This document shows, piece after piece, positions 50,517-58,877 of a stretch of DNA of 64,000 bases. Numbering within the stretch: position 1 is the first letter of the stretch; each line of letters begins with the position of its first letter. Position numbers and translations under genes: made by a program. This DNA is from Sphingobium limneticum (GTDB taxonomy: Bacteria; Pseudomonadota; Alphaproteobacteria; Sphingomonadales; Sphingomonadaceae): the NCBI RefSeq assembly GCF_008710155.1, contig NZ_VYPZ01000009.1:1-64000 (forward strand). The letters are read 5' to 3'. The notes under the pieces were generated by a model, which saw nothing but the letters and a program-made list of their open reading frames with translations, made no database searches and was not told where the DNA came from.

Positions 50517-51363
50517 CCGCGCCCAGCAACGGCCAGCGCCGTTGCCAGGGCTTGATCTCTATCTTCGTACCGGCATGGCGATTGATCTTCCACGCCAGAT
50601 AATCGATGCCGCCGGCATAGGTGAAGCTGGCCTTGGCCAGGCGCGTGACCGACAGCCGCTTGCCGCGCCGCTGAAGCTGGCGCCAGAGCGCCGGGGCGTC
50701 GGCCGGCGACGGCGGCAGGCCATCGGCCAATGCGGCGTCGCCGAAGCGACGATAGCGGTCGGGATCGGCATCGACGATGGAGAGGGAGCGGCCCTTCTTC
50801 TCGGCGCGCAGTTCGGCATTATAGGTGAGGGTGAAGCCGGTCTTCCACAGGTCGAGGGCATTCGCCGGTTTTGGCCCCTGCCCTTCGTGCATCGGCTTTG
50901 CCAGCGACAGGAGTGTCGGCGCAGCCTGCGCCACGGCGGCGATGGCGCGCTGGCGGGCGAGATCGTCCGAGGCCCAGAGCAGGCGCGAAGGTTGGGCGAA
51001 GCGCGCCCAGACCGAGACATTGTCCGCCGCCGGGCTGTTGAGCCGGGCGAAATCGGCTTCCGACAGGACCGCATATTTTGCGATCAGGCCATTATGTTCG
51101 AACGGGAAGACATTGGGCGGGATCAGCCGGTTGGCGGTCGCGAGCCAGCTTTTGCCATAAGCGGTCGGATAGTCCGACACGATCAGGTAGAAATCGAGCA
51201 TCAGCCCGTCGAGATTGGCCTCCCGCAGGCAGGAGCCGTAGAAGAGGACGGCGCGAGCGGCGGCGCAATATTGGGCGGCCAGCGCCCCGGCCATGGCGGC
51301 CGCGCGTGGATCGGCCGGGGACGAGAGTTCGGCGGTGACCAGGGAGAGGAGTTGGTTGGGCAT
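50473..51363 (-). CDS. Tam41/MMP37-like nucleotidyltransferase-fold protein
   Basis: A 296-residue protein. The N-terminal segment VLFYGSCLREANLDGLMLDFYLIVSD has the spacing of a nucleotidyltransferase active site (GS followed by a D-x-D-like strand), and KYAVLSEADFARL resembles the IKYGVIS part of mitochondrial Tam41, a CDP-diacylglycerol synthase. The C-terminus (KINRHAGTKIEIKPWQRRWP) is basic and may contact membranes. Its 3' end overlaps the kinase gene by 44 bases on the opposite strand. The serine palmitoyltransferase gene lies nearby, which fits a lipid role. The Tam41 match is by eye only. Confidence 0.6.
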   Translation of the reverse strand: MPNQLLSLVTAELSSPADPRAAAMAGALAAQYCAAARAVLFYGSCLREANLDGLMLDFYLIVSDYPTAYGKSWLATANRLIPPNVFPFEHNGLIAKYAVLSEADFARLNSPAADNVSVWARFAQPSRLLWASDDLARQRAIAAVAQAAPTLLSLAKPMHEGQGPKPANALDLWKTGFTLTYNAELRAEKKGRSLSIVDADPDRYRRFGDAALADGLPPSPADAPALWRQLQRRGKRLSVTRLAKASFTYAGGIDYLAWKINRHAGTKIEIKPWQRRWPLLGAVTLLPRLFRGGAIR

Positions 51364-51419
51364 TGTCTATATCATTCGTATCAAATCAATGCCGGCTTTC
51401 GCAGGCGCATGTCGTTCTT

Positions 51420-52064
51420 TCAATCCCGCCGTCGGAATAAGAGCGACAGATTGTTCGCGGGCATTTCGATCAGGCGGTCGAACCGCAGGCGCTGCATATC
51501 CGCTGCCGCGATCACATCCTCCACGCCGCGCAGGCCCCAGCGAGGATCGCGCGCCTTGAGCGAGGCGTCGAAGGCGAGGTTGCTGGGCGCGGTATCCACG
51601 CCTACGCGGGTATAGGGGCCGTAGAGATAGAGGAGGCCGCCCGGTGGCAGCGCCGCCCCTGCCCCGCGCAACAAGCCGAGCGTCGCGGCCCATGGCGAGA
51701 TATGGATCATGTTGATGCAGAGGATAGCGTCGGCTTGAGCGAACGGCCAGTCGCCGGCGGCGTCCAATTGCATCGGCGCGCGGAGGTTTGGCAGGTTCGC
51801 GTCGGCGCGCCATGCGGCGATCGAGGCGAGCGCGGAGGGATCGGGATCGGTGGGTTGCCAGTCCAGCGCCGGGAAAGCAGCGGCGAAGTGGACGGCATGT
51901 TCGCCACTGCCGCTCGCGACTTCCAGCACAAGACCGGAGGATGGCAGGGCGTCGCGCAGGATATCCGTGATGGCGTCACGGTTGCGCTGCGTCGCGGGGG
52001 CGTGGCGTTTTCCCGCGACGGCAGGGCCGGAACCCGGTTGCCAGGGTTCCGGCCTGTCGGTCAT
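51420..52064 (-). CDS. DUF938 family SAM-dependent methyltransferase-like protein
   Basis: A 214-residue protein. The KRHAPATQRNRDAI and LVLEVASGSGEHAVHFAAAF segments are the DUF938 marks; the latter is the SAM-binding loop of class I methyltransferases. LCINMIHISPW and GGLLYLYGPYTRVG follow. The start codon overlaps the stop of gcvPB (ATGA), so it is the last gene of the glycine cleavage operon and translationally coupled. Its target is unknown, and its link with glycine metabolism is uncertain, though folate-linked one-carbon supply is a possible connection. Confidence 0.9.
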   Translation of the reverse strand: MTDRPEPWQPGSGPAVAGKRHAPATQRNRDAITDILRDALPSSGLVLEVASGSGEHAVHFAAAFPALDWQPTDPDPSALASIAAWRADANLPNLRAPMQLDAAGDWPFAQADAILCINMIHISPWAATLGLLRGAGAALPPGGLLYLYGPYTRVGVDTAPSNLAFDASLKARDPRWGLRGVEDVIAAADMQRLRFDRLIEMPANNLSLLFRRRD

Positions 52065-53632
52065 TCCGCGGCGATCGCCAGCGCGGGGTCGGTCCAGGTC
52101 AGGATCGGCTTGCGCGCGGCCAGCGTCTCGTCAAGGCGACGGCGCGGGGCGTGATAGGGCGCGCCCTTGAGCGCTTCGTCGCCCGCCTTGGCCCGCTCGG
52201 CCAGGCTGCGCAGGGCCAGAATGAACTGGTCCAGTGCGGCCTTGCTTTCGGTTTCGGTCGGTTCGACCAGCATCGCGCCATGGACGACCAGCGGGAAATA
52301 CATGGTCATCGGGTGGAAGCCTTCGTCGATCAGCCCCTTGGCGATGTCGAGCGTGGTGAAGCCTTCGGCCAGGCCCTTATCGCTGAACAGCGCTTCGTGC
52401 ATGCACGGGCCGCTGCCGCCGAAGGGCGCGTCCAGCACATCGTCCAGGCTGCGCAGGATATAGTTGGCGTTCAGCACTGCGTCGTTCGCGACCTGGCGCA
52501 GGCCGTCCGCACCATGGCTGAGGATATAGGTCAGCGCGCGGGTGAACATGCCCATCTGGCCATGGAAGGCGACCATGCGGCCGAAGGTCTGGGCGTGGTG
52601 ATCCTCCGCCGTTTCCTCTTCGACCAGCGCAAAGCTGTCGCCCTGCTTTTCCACGAAGGGGAGCGGCGCGAAGGGCGTGAGCGCTTCGGACAGCACGACC
52701 GGGCCGGAGCCGGGACCGCCGCCGCCATGGGGGGTGGAAAAGGTCTTGTGCAGGTTGATGTGCATCGCATCGACGCCCAGGTCGCCGGGGCGGACGCGGC
52801 CGACGATGGCGTTGAAGTTCGCGCCGTCGCAATAGACGAAGGCCCCGGCGGCATGGACCGCGTCGGAGATGGTCTTCATGTCGCGTTCGAACAGGCCGCA
52901 GGTGTTGGGGTTGGTGATCATCACCGCCGCAACATCGGGGCCTAGGCGGGCCTTCAAGGCTTCGAGGTCCACGCGGCCTTCGGCAGTCGCGGGAATATCC
53001 TCCACCTTATAGCCGCAGAAGGCAGCGGTGGCGGGGTTGGTGCCATGGGCGCTTTCGGGGACGAGAACCACGCTGCGCGCGTCGCCGCGGGCTTCCAGAG
53101 CGGCGCGGATGGCGAGCAGACCGCACAGTTCGCCATGAGCGCCGGCCTTGGGCGACATCGCGACCGAGTGCATGCCGGTCAGCGTCACCAGCCACGCGGC
53201 CAGTTCATGGATGACGGCCAGCGCGCCCTGCACGGTGGACTGCGGCTGAAGCGGGTGGATGTCGGCGAAACCGGGCATCCGCGCGACCTTTTCATTCAGG
53301 CGCGGGTTATGCTTCATGGTGCAGCTGCCGAGCGGGAACAGGCCAAGGTCGATGGCATAGTTCTGACGCGACAGGCGCGTGTAATGACGCACCGTTTCCT
53401 GTTCCGACAGGCCGGGCAGACCGATGCTGTCGGTGCGGGCGAGGCTGCCGAGGCGGCTGACTACCTGGGGCGCGGCGGCGAAATCGACGCCGGTCGTGTC
53501 GGTCGAGCCGATCTCGAATATCAGCGCTTCTTCCAGCATCAGCGCGCGATTACCAGTGGCGGTTTGCGGGGCCATATGGGCTTCCTTGACGGGAACGGGG
53601 GTGGTCGGGCGACCTTCCTTCAGCATGCTCAT
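52061..53632 (-). CDS. gcvPB: Glycine dehydrogenase (decarboxylating) subunit 2 (P-protein beta)
   Basis: A 523-residue PLP enzyme subunit. The cofactor lysine is Lys296 in [31 protein letters not shown] and the [13 protein letters not shown] part are typical. With subunit 1 it decarboxylates glycine and passes the aminomethyl group to GcvH. The split P-protein is the form found in many bacteria and archaea, in contrast to the fused form of E. coli. The start overlaps gcvPA (ATGA), and the stop overlaps the DUF938 gene. Confidence 0.97.
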   Translation of the reverse strand: MSMLKEGRPTTPVPVKEAHMAPQTATGNRALMLEEALIFEIGSTDTTGVDFAAAPQVVSRLGSLARTDSIGLPGLSEQETVRHYTRLSRQNYAIDLGLFPLGSCTMKHNPRLNEKVARMPGFADIHPLQPQSTVQGALAVIHELAAWLVTLTGMHSVAMSPKAGAHGELCGLLAIRAALEARGDARSVVLVPESAHGTNPATAAFCGYKVEDIPATAEGRVDLEALKARLGPDVAAVMITNPNTCGLFERDMKTISDAVHAAGAFVYCDGANFNAIVGRVRPGDLGVDAMHINLHKTFSTPHGGGGPGSGPVVLSEALTPFAPLPFVEKQGDSFALVEEETAEDHHAQTFGRMVAFHGQMGMFTRALTYILSHGADGLRQVANDAVLNANYILRSLDDVLDAPFGGSGPCMHEALFSDKGLAEGFTTLDIAKGLIDEGFHPMTMYFPLVVHGAMLVEPTETESKAALDQFILALRSLAERAKAGDEALKGAPYHAPRRRLDETLAARKPILTWTDPALAIAAE

Positions 53633-54987
53633 GCCAGTTCCTCCTCAAGCGCGGCGGCAAGACTTTCGATATCCTCCGCCGTGACGGTTTCAGTCACGGC
53701 GACGACCAGGCCGTTGCCGATCTGCGGCGCGTCGGGGAAGAGGCGGCCGAGCGAGACGCCAGCGAGAATGCCCTTGTCGGCCAGGGTGCGCACGACGTCG
53801 CGCGCATCCTTGGTCAGAACCAGGGTGAATTCGTTGAAGAAGCCATCGTTGAGCAGCGTGACGCCCGGTACCTTGGCGAGGCGATCGGCCGCCTGCACGG
53901 CGAGGCCATGGTTCAGCGTTGCGAGTTCGCGCAGGCCGCGTTCGCCCAGCAGGGTCATGTGGATGCTGAAGGCCAGCGCGCACAGGCCCGAATTGGTGCA
54001 GATGTTCGACGTGGCCTTTTCACGACGGATATGCTGCTCGCGGGTAGAAAGCGTCAGCACGAAGCCGCGCTTGCCCGCCGCATCGACGGTTTCACCGCAC
54101 AGGCGACCCGGCATTTGGCGGACATATTTCTGCTTGCAGCCGAATAGGCCCAGATAGGGACCGCCGAACTGGAGGCCGACGCCGATCGACTGACCTTCGC
54201 CCACGACGATGTCCGCGCCCATATGGCCCGGCGCCTTGATCGCCCCGAGGGCGACAGGCTCGGTGACGACCGCGACCAGCAGCGCACCGGCGGCATGGGC
54301 AGCGTCGGCGAGCGGGGTCAGGTCGGCGATGCGGCCCAGAATGTCGGGATATTGGACGACGACGCAGCTGGTATCCTTGTCGATGCTGGCGATCAGCGCG
54401 TCGATGTCGGTCGTGGCGTCCAGGGTCGGCGCTTCATGCACCAGCGCGTCGCCGGTGAATTTCGCCATGGTGTTGGCCACCGAGACATAATGGGGATGCA
54501 GGCCGGACGAGAGCAAGGCCTTGCCGCGCTTGGTGATGCGGCGGGCCATGCCGATCGCTTCCCAGCAGGCGGTCGAGCCGTCATACATGGAGGCGTTGGC
54601 GACGTCGACGCCCAGCAGGCGCGCCACCTGCGTCTGGAATTCGAACAGCACCTGGAGCGTGCCCTGCGCGATTTCCGGCTGATAAGGCGTGTAGGCGGTC
54701 AGAAATTCGCCGCGCTGGATCAGATGATCGACGCTGGCGGGGACATGATGTTTGTAGGCGCCGGCACCCAGGAAGAAGGGCGCCTCCCCTGCCGACAGAT
54801 TTTTCCGCGCAAGCGCGCCCATGTGGCGCTCGACCGCCAGTTCGCTGGCATGATCGGGCAGGCCGGCGATGGTGCCGGTCAGGCGGGCCTCTGCAGGCAC
54901 GTCCACGAACAGGTCATCGATGGACGACGCGCCGATGACGGACAGCATATCCTGCCGGTCGGTGTCGGTAAGGGGTAGGTAGCGCAT
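53629..54987 (-). CDS. gcvPA: Glycine dehydrogenase (decarboxylating) subunit 1 (P-protein alpha)
   Basis: A 452-residue partner of gcvPB, without the PLP lysine. The N-terminus [20 protein letters not shown] and [20 protein letters not shown] are diagnostic. The start at 54987 was chosen since it fits homologs; nine upstream codons fall at the edge of the palindromic repeat. It lies downstream of gcvH with that repeat in the gap, and its stop overlaps the gcvPB start. The set works in glycine breakdown and one-carbon supply. Confidence 0.97.
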   Translation of the reverse strand: MRYLPLTDTDRQDMLSVIGASSIDDLFVDVPAEARLTGTIAGLPDHASELAVERHMGALARKNLSAGEAPFFLGAGAYKHHVPASVDHLIQRGEFLTAYTPYQPEIAQGTLQVLFEFQTQVARLLGVDVANASMYDGSTACWEAIGMARRITKRGKALLSSGLHPHYVSVANTMAKFTGDALVHEAPTLDATTDIDALIASIDKDTSCVVVQYPDILGRIADLTPLADAAHAAGALLVAVVTEPVALGAIKAPGHMGADIVVGEGQSIGVGLQFGGPYLGLFGCKQKYVRQMPGRLCGETVDAAGKRGFVLTLSTREQHIRREKATSNICTNSGLCALAFSIHMTLLGERGLRELATLNHGLAVQAADRLAKVPGVTLLNDGFFNEFTLVLTKDARDVVRTLADKGILAGVSLGRLFPDAPQIGNGLVVAVTETVTAEDIESLAAALEEELA

Positions 54988-54996
54988 ATATTTCTC

Positions 54997-55125
54997 CACT
55001 CCCCTCCCTTTCAAGGGAGAGGCCGGGGGTGGGTCCGCCGCGCCAGCGGCGGCTCTTCGGGACAGGTTTCAGGCTCCCTGCGGTCGCCACCCACCCCAAC
55101 CCCTCCCTTGAAAGGGAGGGGCTTT
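54997..55125. repeat. CCCTCCC-family palindromic element between gcvH and gcvPA
   Basis: Hairpin CCCCTCCCTTTCAAGGGAG, arm GGGGGTGGGT, core with GCCGCGCCAGCGGCGG and CCTGCGGTCGCC, arm ACCCACCCC, hairpin CCCCTCCCTTGAAAGGGAGG GG and CTTTTCTTG. It is the same design as the element in hrpB. Confidence 0.85.
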
Positions 55126-55134
55126 TCTTGTTGT

Positions 55135-55506
55135 TTAGAGGCTCGCCACGAACTTCTTGTAGGCGGCTTCGTTCATCAGGCCTTCCAGCTCGCTGGTGTC
55201 GGCGATGCGCAGTTTGAAGAACCAGCCATCTTCCTCCGCGTCGCTGTTGACCAGCGCGGGTTCGTCTTCCAGCGCGCTGTTGCTTTCGACCACTTCGCCC
55301 GAGATCGGGGCATAGACGTCGGACGCGGCCTTGACCGATTCCACGACGGCGGCGTCGTCGCCCTTGTCGAAGGTCGTGCCTTCGGCGGGCAGTTCGACGA
55401 ACACGATGTCGCCCAGCTGTTCCTGTGCATAGTCGGTGATGCCGACGGTGGCGATTTCGCCCTCTACGTCGATCCACTCATGTTCTTCGGTGAAATAACG
55501 GCTCAT
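55135..55506 (-). CDS. gcvH: Glycine cleavage system H protein
   Basis: A 123-residue lipoyl carrier. The lipoylated lysine is Lys59 in [14 protein letters not shown]. The N-terminus [20 protein letters not shown] is conserved. It carries the aminomethyl intermediate from the P-protein to GcvT. It follows gcvT by 27 bases, and the palindromic repeat separates it from gcvPA. The tandem riboswitch ahead of gcvT should control it as well. Confidence 0.98.
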   Translation of the reverse strand: MSRYFTEEHEWIDVEGEIATVGITDYAQEQLGDIVFVELPAEGTTFDKGDDAAVVESVKAASDVYAPISGEVVESNSALEDEPALVNSDAEEDGWFFKLRIADTSELEGLMNEAAYKKFVASL

Positions 55507-55533
55507 TCTACTACCCTCCGAAAATATGCAGAC

Positions 55534-56682
55534 TCAGGCCTTGCGGCGATAACGATGCGGAACGAACGGCATCGGCGCAACCTCAGCGGCGATGCGCTTG
55601 CCGCGCACTTCTATTTCGAGCGCGGTCCCTTCCGCGCTGTGCGGCAGGCTGACCCAGCCCATCGCGATCGGCGCGCCCACGCTCGGCGCGAAGCCGCCGG
55701 ATGTGACTTCGCCGACCTGGGTGGCGCCGATATGGATGGTCGCGCCTTCGCGGGCCGGCAGGCGGCCTTCGATCTTGAGGCCCACGCGCTTGAAACCCGG
55801 CCCATCGGCCAGTTCCTTCATGACGCGGGCGTGACCGATGAAGCCGCCTTCCTCGCGGCGGCGCTTCTGGATCGCGAAGCCCAGGTCCGCACCGATGGTG
55901 CTGACGGCGGGCGACAGGTCATGGCCGTAGAGCGGCAGGCCGGCCTCCAGACGCAGCGAATCGCGCGCGCCAAGGCCGATCGGCTTGACCTGCGGCAGTG
56001 CGCACAGCGCATCGGCGAGCAGGGTCGCGTCGTCGGCGGGGATGCTGATTTCAAAGCCATCTTCGCCGGTATAGCCCGAACGACTGATCCAGAGCGGCAC
56101 GCCGCGCCAGGTGAACAGGCCCGACTGCATGAAGAGGAGGTCGGCGGTTTGCGGGATGAGCGCAGCGAGCGCCTCGCCCGCTTGCGGTCCTTGCAGCGCC
56201 AGCAGCGCCTGATCGGCCATATGATTCATGACGACGGCGTCGGGCAGATGTTCGATGATCCAGCCGATATCGTCATATTTGGTCGCGCCGTTGACGACCA
56301 TGTAGATGGCGGCGCCTTCGAACGCGCCGTCGCCCGGCCGCGATACCATCAGGTCGTCGAGAATGCCGCCTTCATGGTCGAGCAGCATGGAATAGCGCTG
56401 ACGGAAAGGCTTCAGCCCCTTGATGTCGCTGGGCAGCAGGGTTTCGAGCGCGTCGTCCACGCCCTCTCCACTGAAGGTCAGCTGACCCATATGGCTGACG
56501 TCGAACAGGCCGGCATGTTCGCGGGTCCAGCTATGTTCGGCCATGATGCCTTCATATTGGATCGGCATATGATAGCCGGCAAAGCCGACCATGCGCGCGC
56601 CACGGGCGCGGTGCCAGGCGTCGAGCGGGAGCGCTTCGAGCGGCAGGTCTTCGAAATGCGTGGCGTCTTGCGTGCCGGACAT
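55534..56682 (-). CDS. gcvT: Glycine cleavage system aminomethyltransferase T protein
   Basis: A 382-residue folate-binding protein that releases ammonia and gives methylene-tetrahydrofolate. The N-terminus has MVGFAGYHMPIQYEGIMAEH and LFDVSHMGQL, and GYTGEDGFEI with GLGARDSLRLEAGLPLYGHD is the central signature. The start at 56682 is preceded by GGAAAGG six bases upstream. It is the first gene of the operon, and the glycine riboswitch lies just before it on the minus strand. Confidence 0.97.
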   Translation of the reverse strand: MSGTQDATHFEDLPLEALPLDAWHRARGARMVGFAGYHMPIQYEGIMAEHSWTREHAGLFDVSHMGQLTFSGEGVDDALETLLPSDIKGLKPFRQRYSMLLDHEGGILDDLMVSRPGDGAFEGAAIYMVVNGATKYDDIGWIIEHLPDAVVMNHMADQALLALQGPQAGEALAALIPQTADLLFMQSGLFTWRGVPLWISRSGYTGEDGFEISIPADDATLLADALCALPQVKPIGLGARDSLRLEAGLPLYGHDLSPAVSTIGADLGFAIQKRRREEGGFIGHARVMKELADGPGFKRVGLKIEGRLPAREGATIHIGATQVGEVTSGGFAPSVGAPIAMGWVSLPHSAEGTALEIEVRGKRIAAEVAPMPFVPHRYRRKA

Positions 56683-56759
56683 GAGCGGCCTTTCCGTGCA
56701 GGAGGTGGTAGCGACAGCATAGACAGGCCCGGAGTCGGACCTGTGACAACTGCCACCCC

Positions 56760-56953
56760 CTCTGTCACGGAACCTGAGAGCTTTGACCAGCGGCCTTGCG
56801 GCCACATGGCTTACCCCTTCGGTGGGACAGCATCAGCCGTCCGCTTTCCAGAGTGCCTTGCGCGCGATGCGGTCCTTTAACCTGAGAGATTCCGGGGCGG
56901 TTGCTCCTTCGGTGACGGGGTGGCCTCAAAGGCTTCCCATGCTCTCCCGCATC
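56760..56953 (-). promoter_or_regulatory. Tandem glycine riboswitch upstream of gcvT
   Basis: Two aptamers lie on the minus strand. Aptamer 1 (56953-56866) begins GATGCGGGAGAG and closes with CCGCATC, containing CCACCCCGTCACCGAAGGAG and GGAATCTCTCAGG. Aptamer 2 (about 56855-56760) contains ACTCTGGAAAGCG, CCACCGAAGGGGTAAGCC and GCTCTCAGGTTC, closing with CAGAG. These are the conserved glycine riboswitch elements, arranged in tandem with a linker of about ten bases. A GTGACA/TGTCAC hairpin follows and may be the expression platform, then 60 bases to the gcvT start. Glycine should turn on the gcv operon. Confidence 0.93.
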
Positions 56954-57013
56954 GTGCCCGGCGAACGAATCCGCCAGAGACGGATGTCGCATTGCGTCAA
57001 ACGCACGGGCGCG

Positions 57014-57304
57014 TCAATCGGCTTGTTCTTCCTGCGCCAGACGCTGCGCCATGGCGCGGGCCGCGGTGCGGCAGCTGTTCAGTTCAGCCTGGGCGGCGGG
57101 ATCGGTCAGGGTCAGGTCGGCAAAGCTCCCCTCCCCTTCATACAGGGCCAGATACCGTTCGACTCCGTTGAAATTGGAGTCCGCGATCATGCGGTGGAGA
57201 AGGTCGACCTTGTCCGCCCAGACGCGCGCATCATGGCGACGCAACAGGCGGGAAAGATCGTCGAGCTGGGCGGCGAAAGCCGCGATCTGGGGATGAAGTG
57301 CCAT
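57014..57304 (-). CDS. Hypothetical protein (possibly DUF6966-like)
   Basis: A 96-residue soluble helical protein. A middle part VERYLALYEGEGSFADLTLT has a faint likeness to small uncharacterised proteins of the DUF6966 type, where GxGSxxDL occurs; this is only a visual match. Cys is present in ELNSCRTAARAMAQRLAQEE near the C-terminus. The gene lies upstream of the riboswitch on the same strand and about 100 bases after dgt. It is not part of the riboswitch-controlled unit. Function unknown. Confidence 0.7.
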   Translation of the reverse strand: MALHPQIAAFAAQLDDLSRLLRRHDARVWADKVDLLHRMIADSNFNGVERYLALYEGEGSFADLTLTDPAAQAELNSCRTAARAMAQRLAQEEQAD

Positions 57305-57400
57305 GGCGCATAGCTACAAGGATGCGGCAGCGGGCGGCAAGATGCGGGGTAGGAACGGATCGTTTCGGATCAGGAAAAACAGCCTTGATGACGAGTAGGT

Positions 57401-58561
57401 TTATGCGCCCACGCCCGCCTTCCCGAATATCTCCGCATGGCGCTTTTCGGCGTAGCGGTCGGTCATGCCGGCGATGAAATCGGCGATGTGGCGGCTGCGG
57501 CTGGGTTCTTCGAGCGTGCAATCGTCGCGCCATTCGGGCGGCATCAGCGCCGGATCGGCCTGATAGGCGGCGAACAGGTCGGTGACGATGACGCGCGCCC
57601 GGTCGGCCGCCGCCAATTGTTCGGGATGATGGTAGAGGGTCGCGTACATGAAGCGCTTGAGATCGCGCTCCTGCTCGGCAAGTTCGGGCGAGAAGGCGAC
57701 CAAGGTGCGGCCCAGCGCGCGGACGTCCTCCACCGTTTCGACGCGCGACTGCGCGATATTGGCGCGCGTGGCGGCGAGCAGGTCGTTGGCCATGACGCCG
57801 ATCTGTTCGCGCACCAGTTCCCGCAGCAGGCGATCGGGCGCGACATCGGGATAGCGGGTGCGCACCCGGTCCCAGCAATTGGCGACGAAGGGCACGGTGA
57901 GAAGCTGGTCGAGCGTCAGCAGGCCGGCGCGCAGGCCATCGTCGATGTCATGATTGTCATAGGCGATATCGTCGGAAATCGCCGCCAGCTGCGCCTCCAG
58001 CGAGGCGTGGCTGGTGAGGTTCATCGGGAAAAGCGCGTCCAGTTCGCGCATCGCCCAGCCCGGATGCGCGATCGGGCCATTATGCTTGGCCAGCCCCTCC
58101 AGCATCTCCCAGCTGAGATTGAGGCCCCGAAACCGCGGATAGGGGCTTTCGAGCAGCATCAACGTGCGCAGCGTATGGGCATTATGATCGAAGCCGCCAT
58201 GGTCTTCGAGCGCGGCTTCCAGCGCATCCTCGCCCGCATGGCCGAAAGGCGGATGGCCGATATCATGGGCGAGGCAGAGGGCTTCGGTCAGATCTTCGTT
58301 GAGGCCCAGCGTACGCGCGGTAGTGCGGCCGATCTGCGCGACCTCCAGGCTGTGGGTCAGGCGGACGCGAAAATGATCGCCATCGGGCGAGACGAACACC
58401 TGCGTCTTGTGGCGCAGGCGGCGGAAGGCGATGGAGTGGATGATCCGGTCGCGGTCCCGCTGAAACACGTCGCGCGGCCCCCGCACCTCCCCGCCCGGCT
58501 CGGCATGAAGGCGGCCATGGCTGGCGTCGGGATGGCAGGCATAGGAAGCAAGCGTCGTCAT
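57401..58561 (-). CDS. dgt: Deoxyguanosinetriphosphate triphosphohydrolase-like protein
   Basis: A 386-residue HD-domain enzyme. The metal-binding HD set is visible: His70 ([13 protein letters not shown]), then His99-Asp100 ([17 protein letters not shown]), and a later Asp in [39 protein letters not shown] at about 31-50 is the family start. It hydrolyses dNTPs to nucleosides and triphosphate, and so helps control dNTP pools. The length fits the shorter alphaproteobacterial dGTPase-like group. The gene precedes the small unknown gene and the gcv region. Confidence 0.93.
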   Translation of the reverse strand: MTTLASYACHPDASHGRLHAEPGGEVRGPRDVFQRDRDRIIHSIAFRRLRHKTQVFVSPDGDHFRVRLTHSLEVAQIGRTTARTLGLNEDLTEALCLAHDIGHPPFGHAGEDALEAALEDHGGFDHNAHTLRTLMLLESPYPRFRGLNLSWEMLEGLAKHNGPIAHPGWAMRELDALFPMNLTSHASLEAQLAAISDDIAYDNHDIDDGLRAGLLTLDQLLTVPFVANCWDRVRTRYPDVAPDRLLRELVREQIGVMANDLLAATRANIAQSRVETVEDVRALGRTLVAFSPELAEQERDLKRFMYATLYHHPEQLAAADRARVIVTDLFAAYQADPALMPPEWRDDCTLEEPSRSRHIADFIAGMTDRYAEKRHAEIFGKAGVGA

Positions 58562-58671
58562 GCTGTGCCTGTTAGCCCAAAGCGGCCCGGGTTTGAACGG
58601 CTAGTGAGGGGTGGTTGCATATTTGGTGATGCGGCGGCGGGTTTGGGTGGGTGCGGACAGGCGGCTTTTCC
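58562..58671. other. Gap between dgt and the SPOR protein gene, no gene seen
   Basis: About 110 bases upstream of dgt before the palindromic element. It probably holds the dgt promoter. No motif stands out. Confidence 0.3.
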
Positions 58672-58834
58672 TAGCCCTCTCCCGTTTTCACGGGAGAGGG
58701 TTGGGTGAGGGTCTTTCTTCTTGCTGGTAGGAAGTGCTTGCTCAGAAAGAAAAAAAGACCCTCACCGACTGCGACTAGGCAGCAAGCTGCCAAGTCTTCG
58801 TTGCCTCTCCCGCGAAGGCGGGAGAGGATAAAAG
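58672..58834. repeat. CCCTCTCCC-family nested palindromic element
   Basis: Hairpin CCCTCTCCCG...CGGGAGAGGG, arm TTGGGTGAGGGTCTTTCTT, core, arm AAAAGACCCTCACC, the module CTAGGCAGCAAGCTGCCAAG shared with 14754, and hairpin CCTCTCCCGC...GCGGGAGAGG. It lies between dgt and the SPOR protein gene. Confidence 0.8.
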
Positions 58835-58877
58835 GAGCGTCCATCTTCTGGTTGTAAATGGACATCTTATAGCAACC

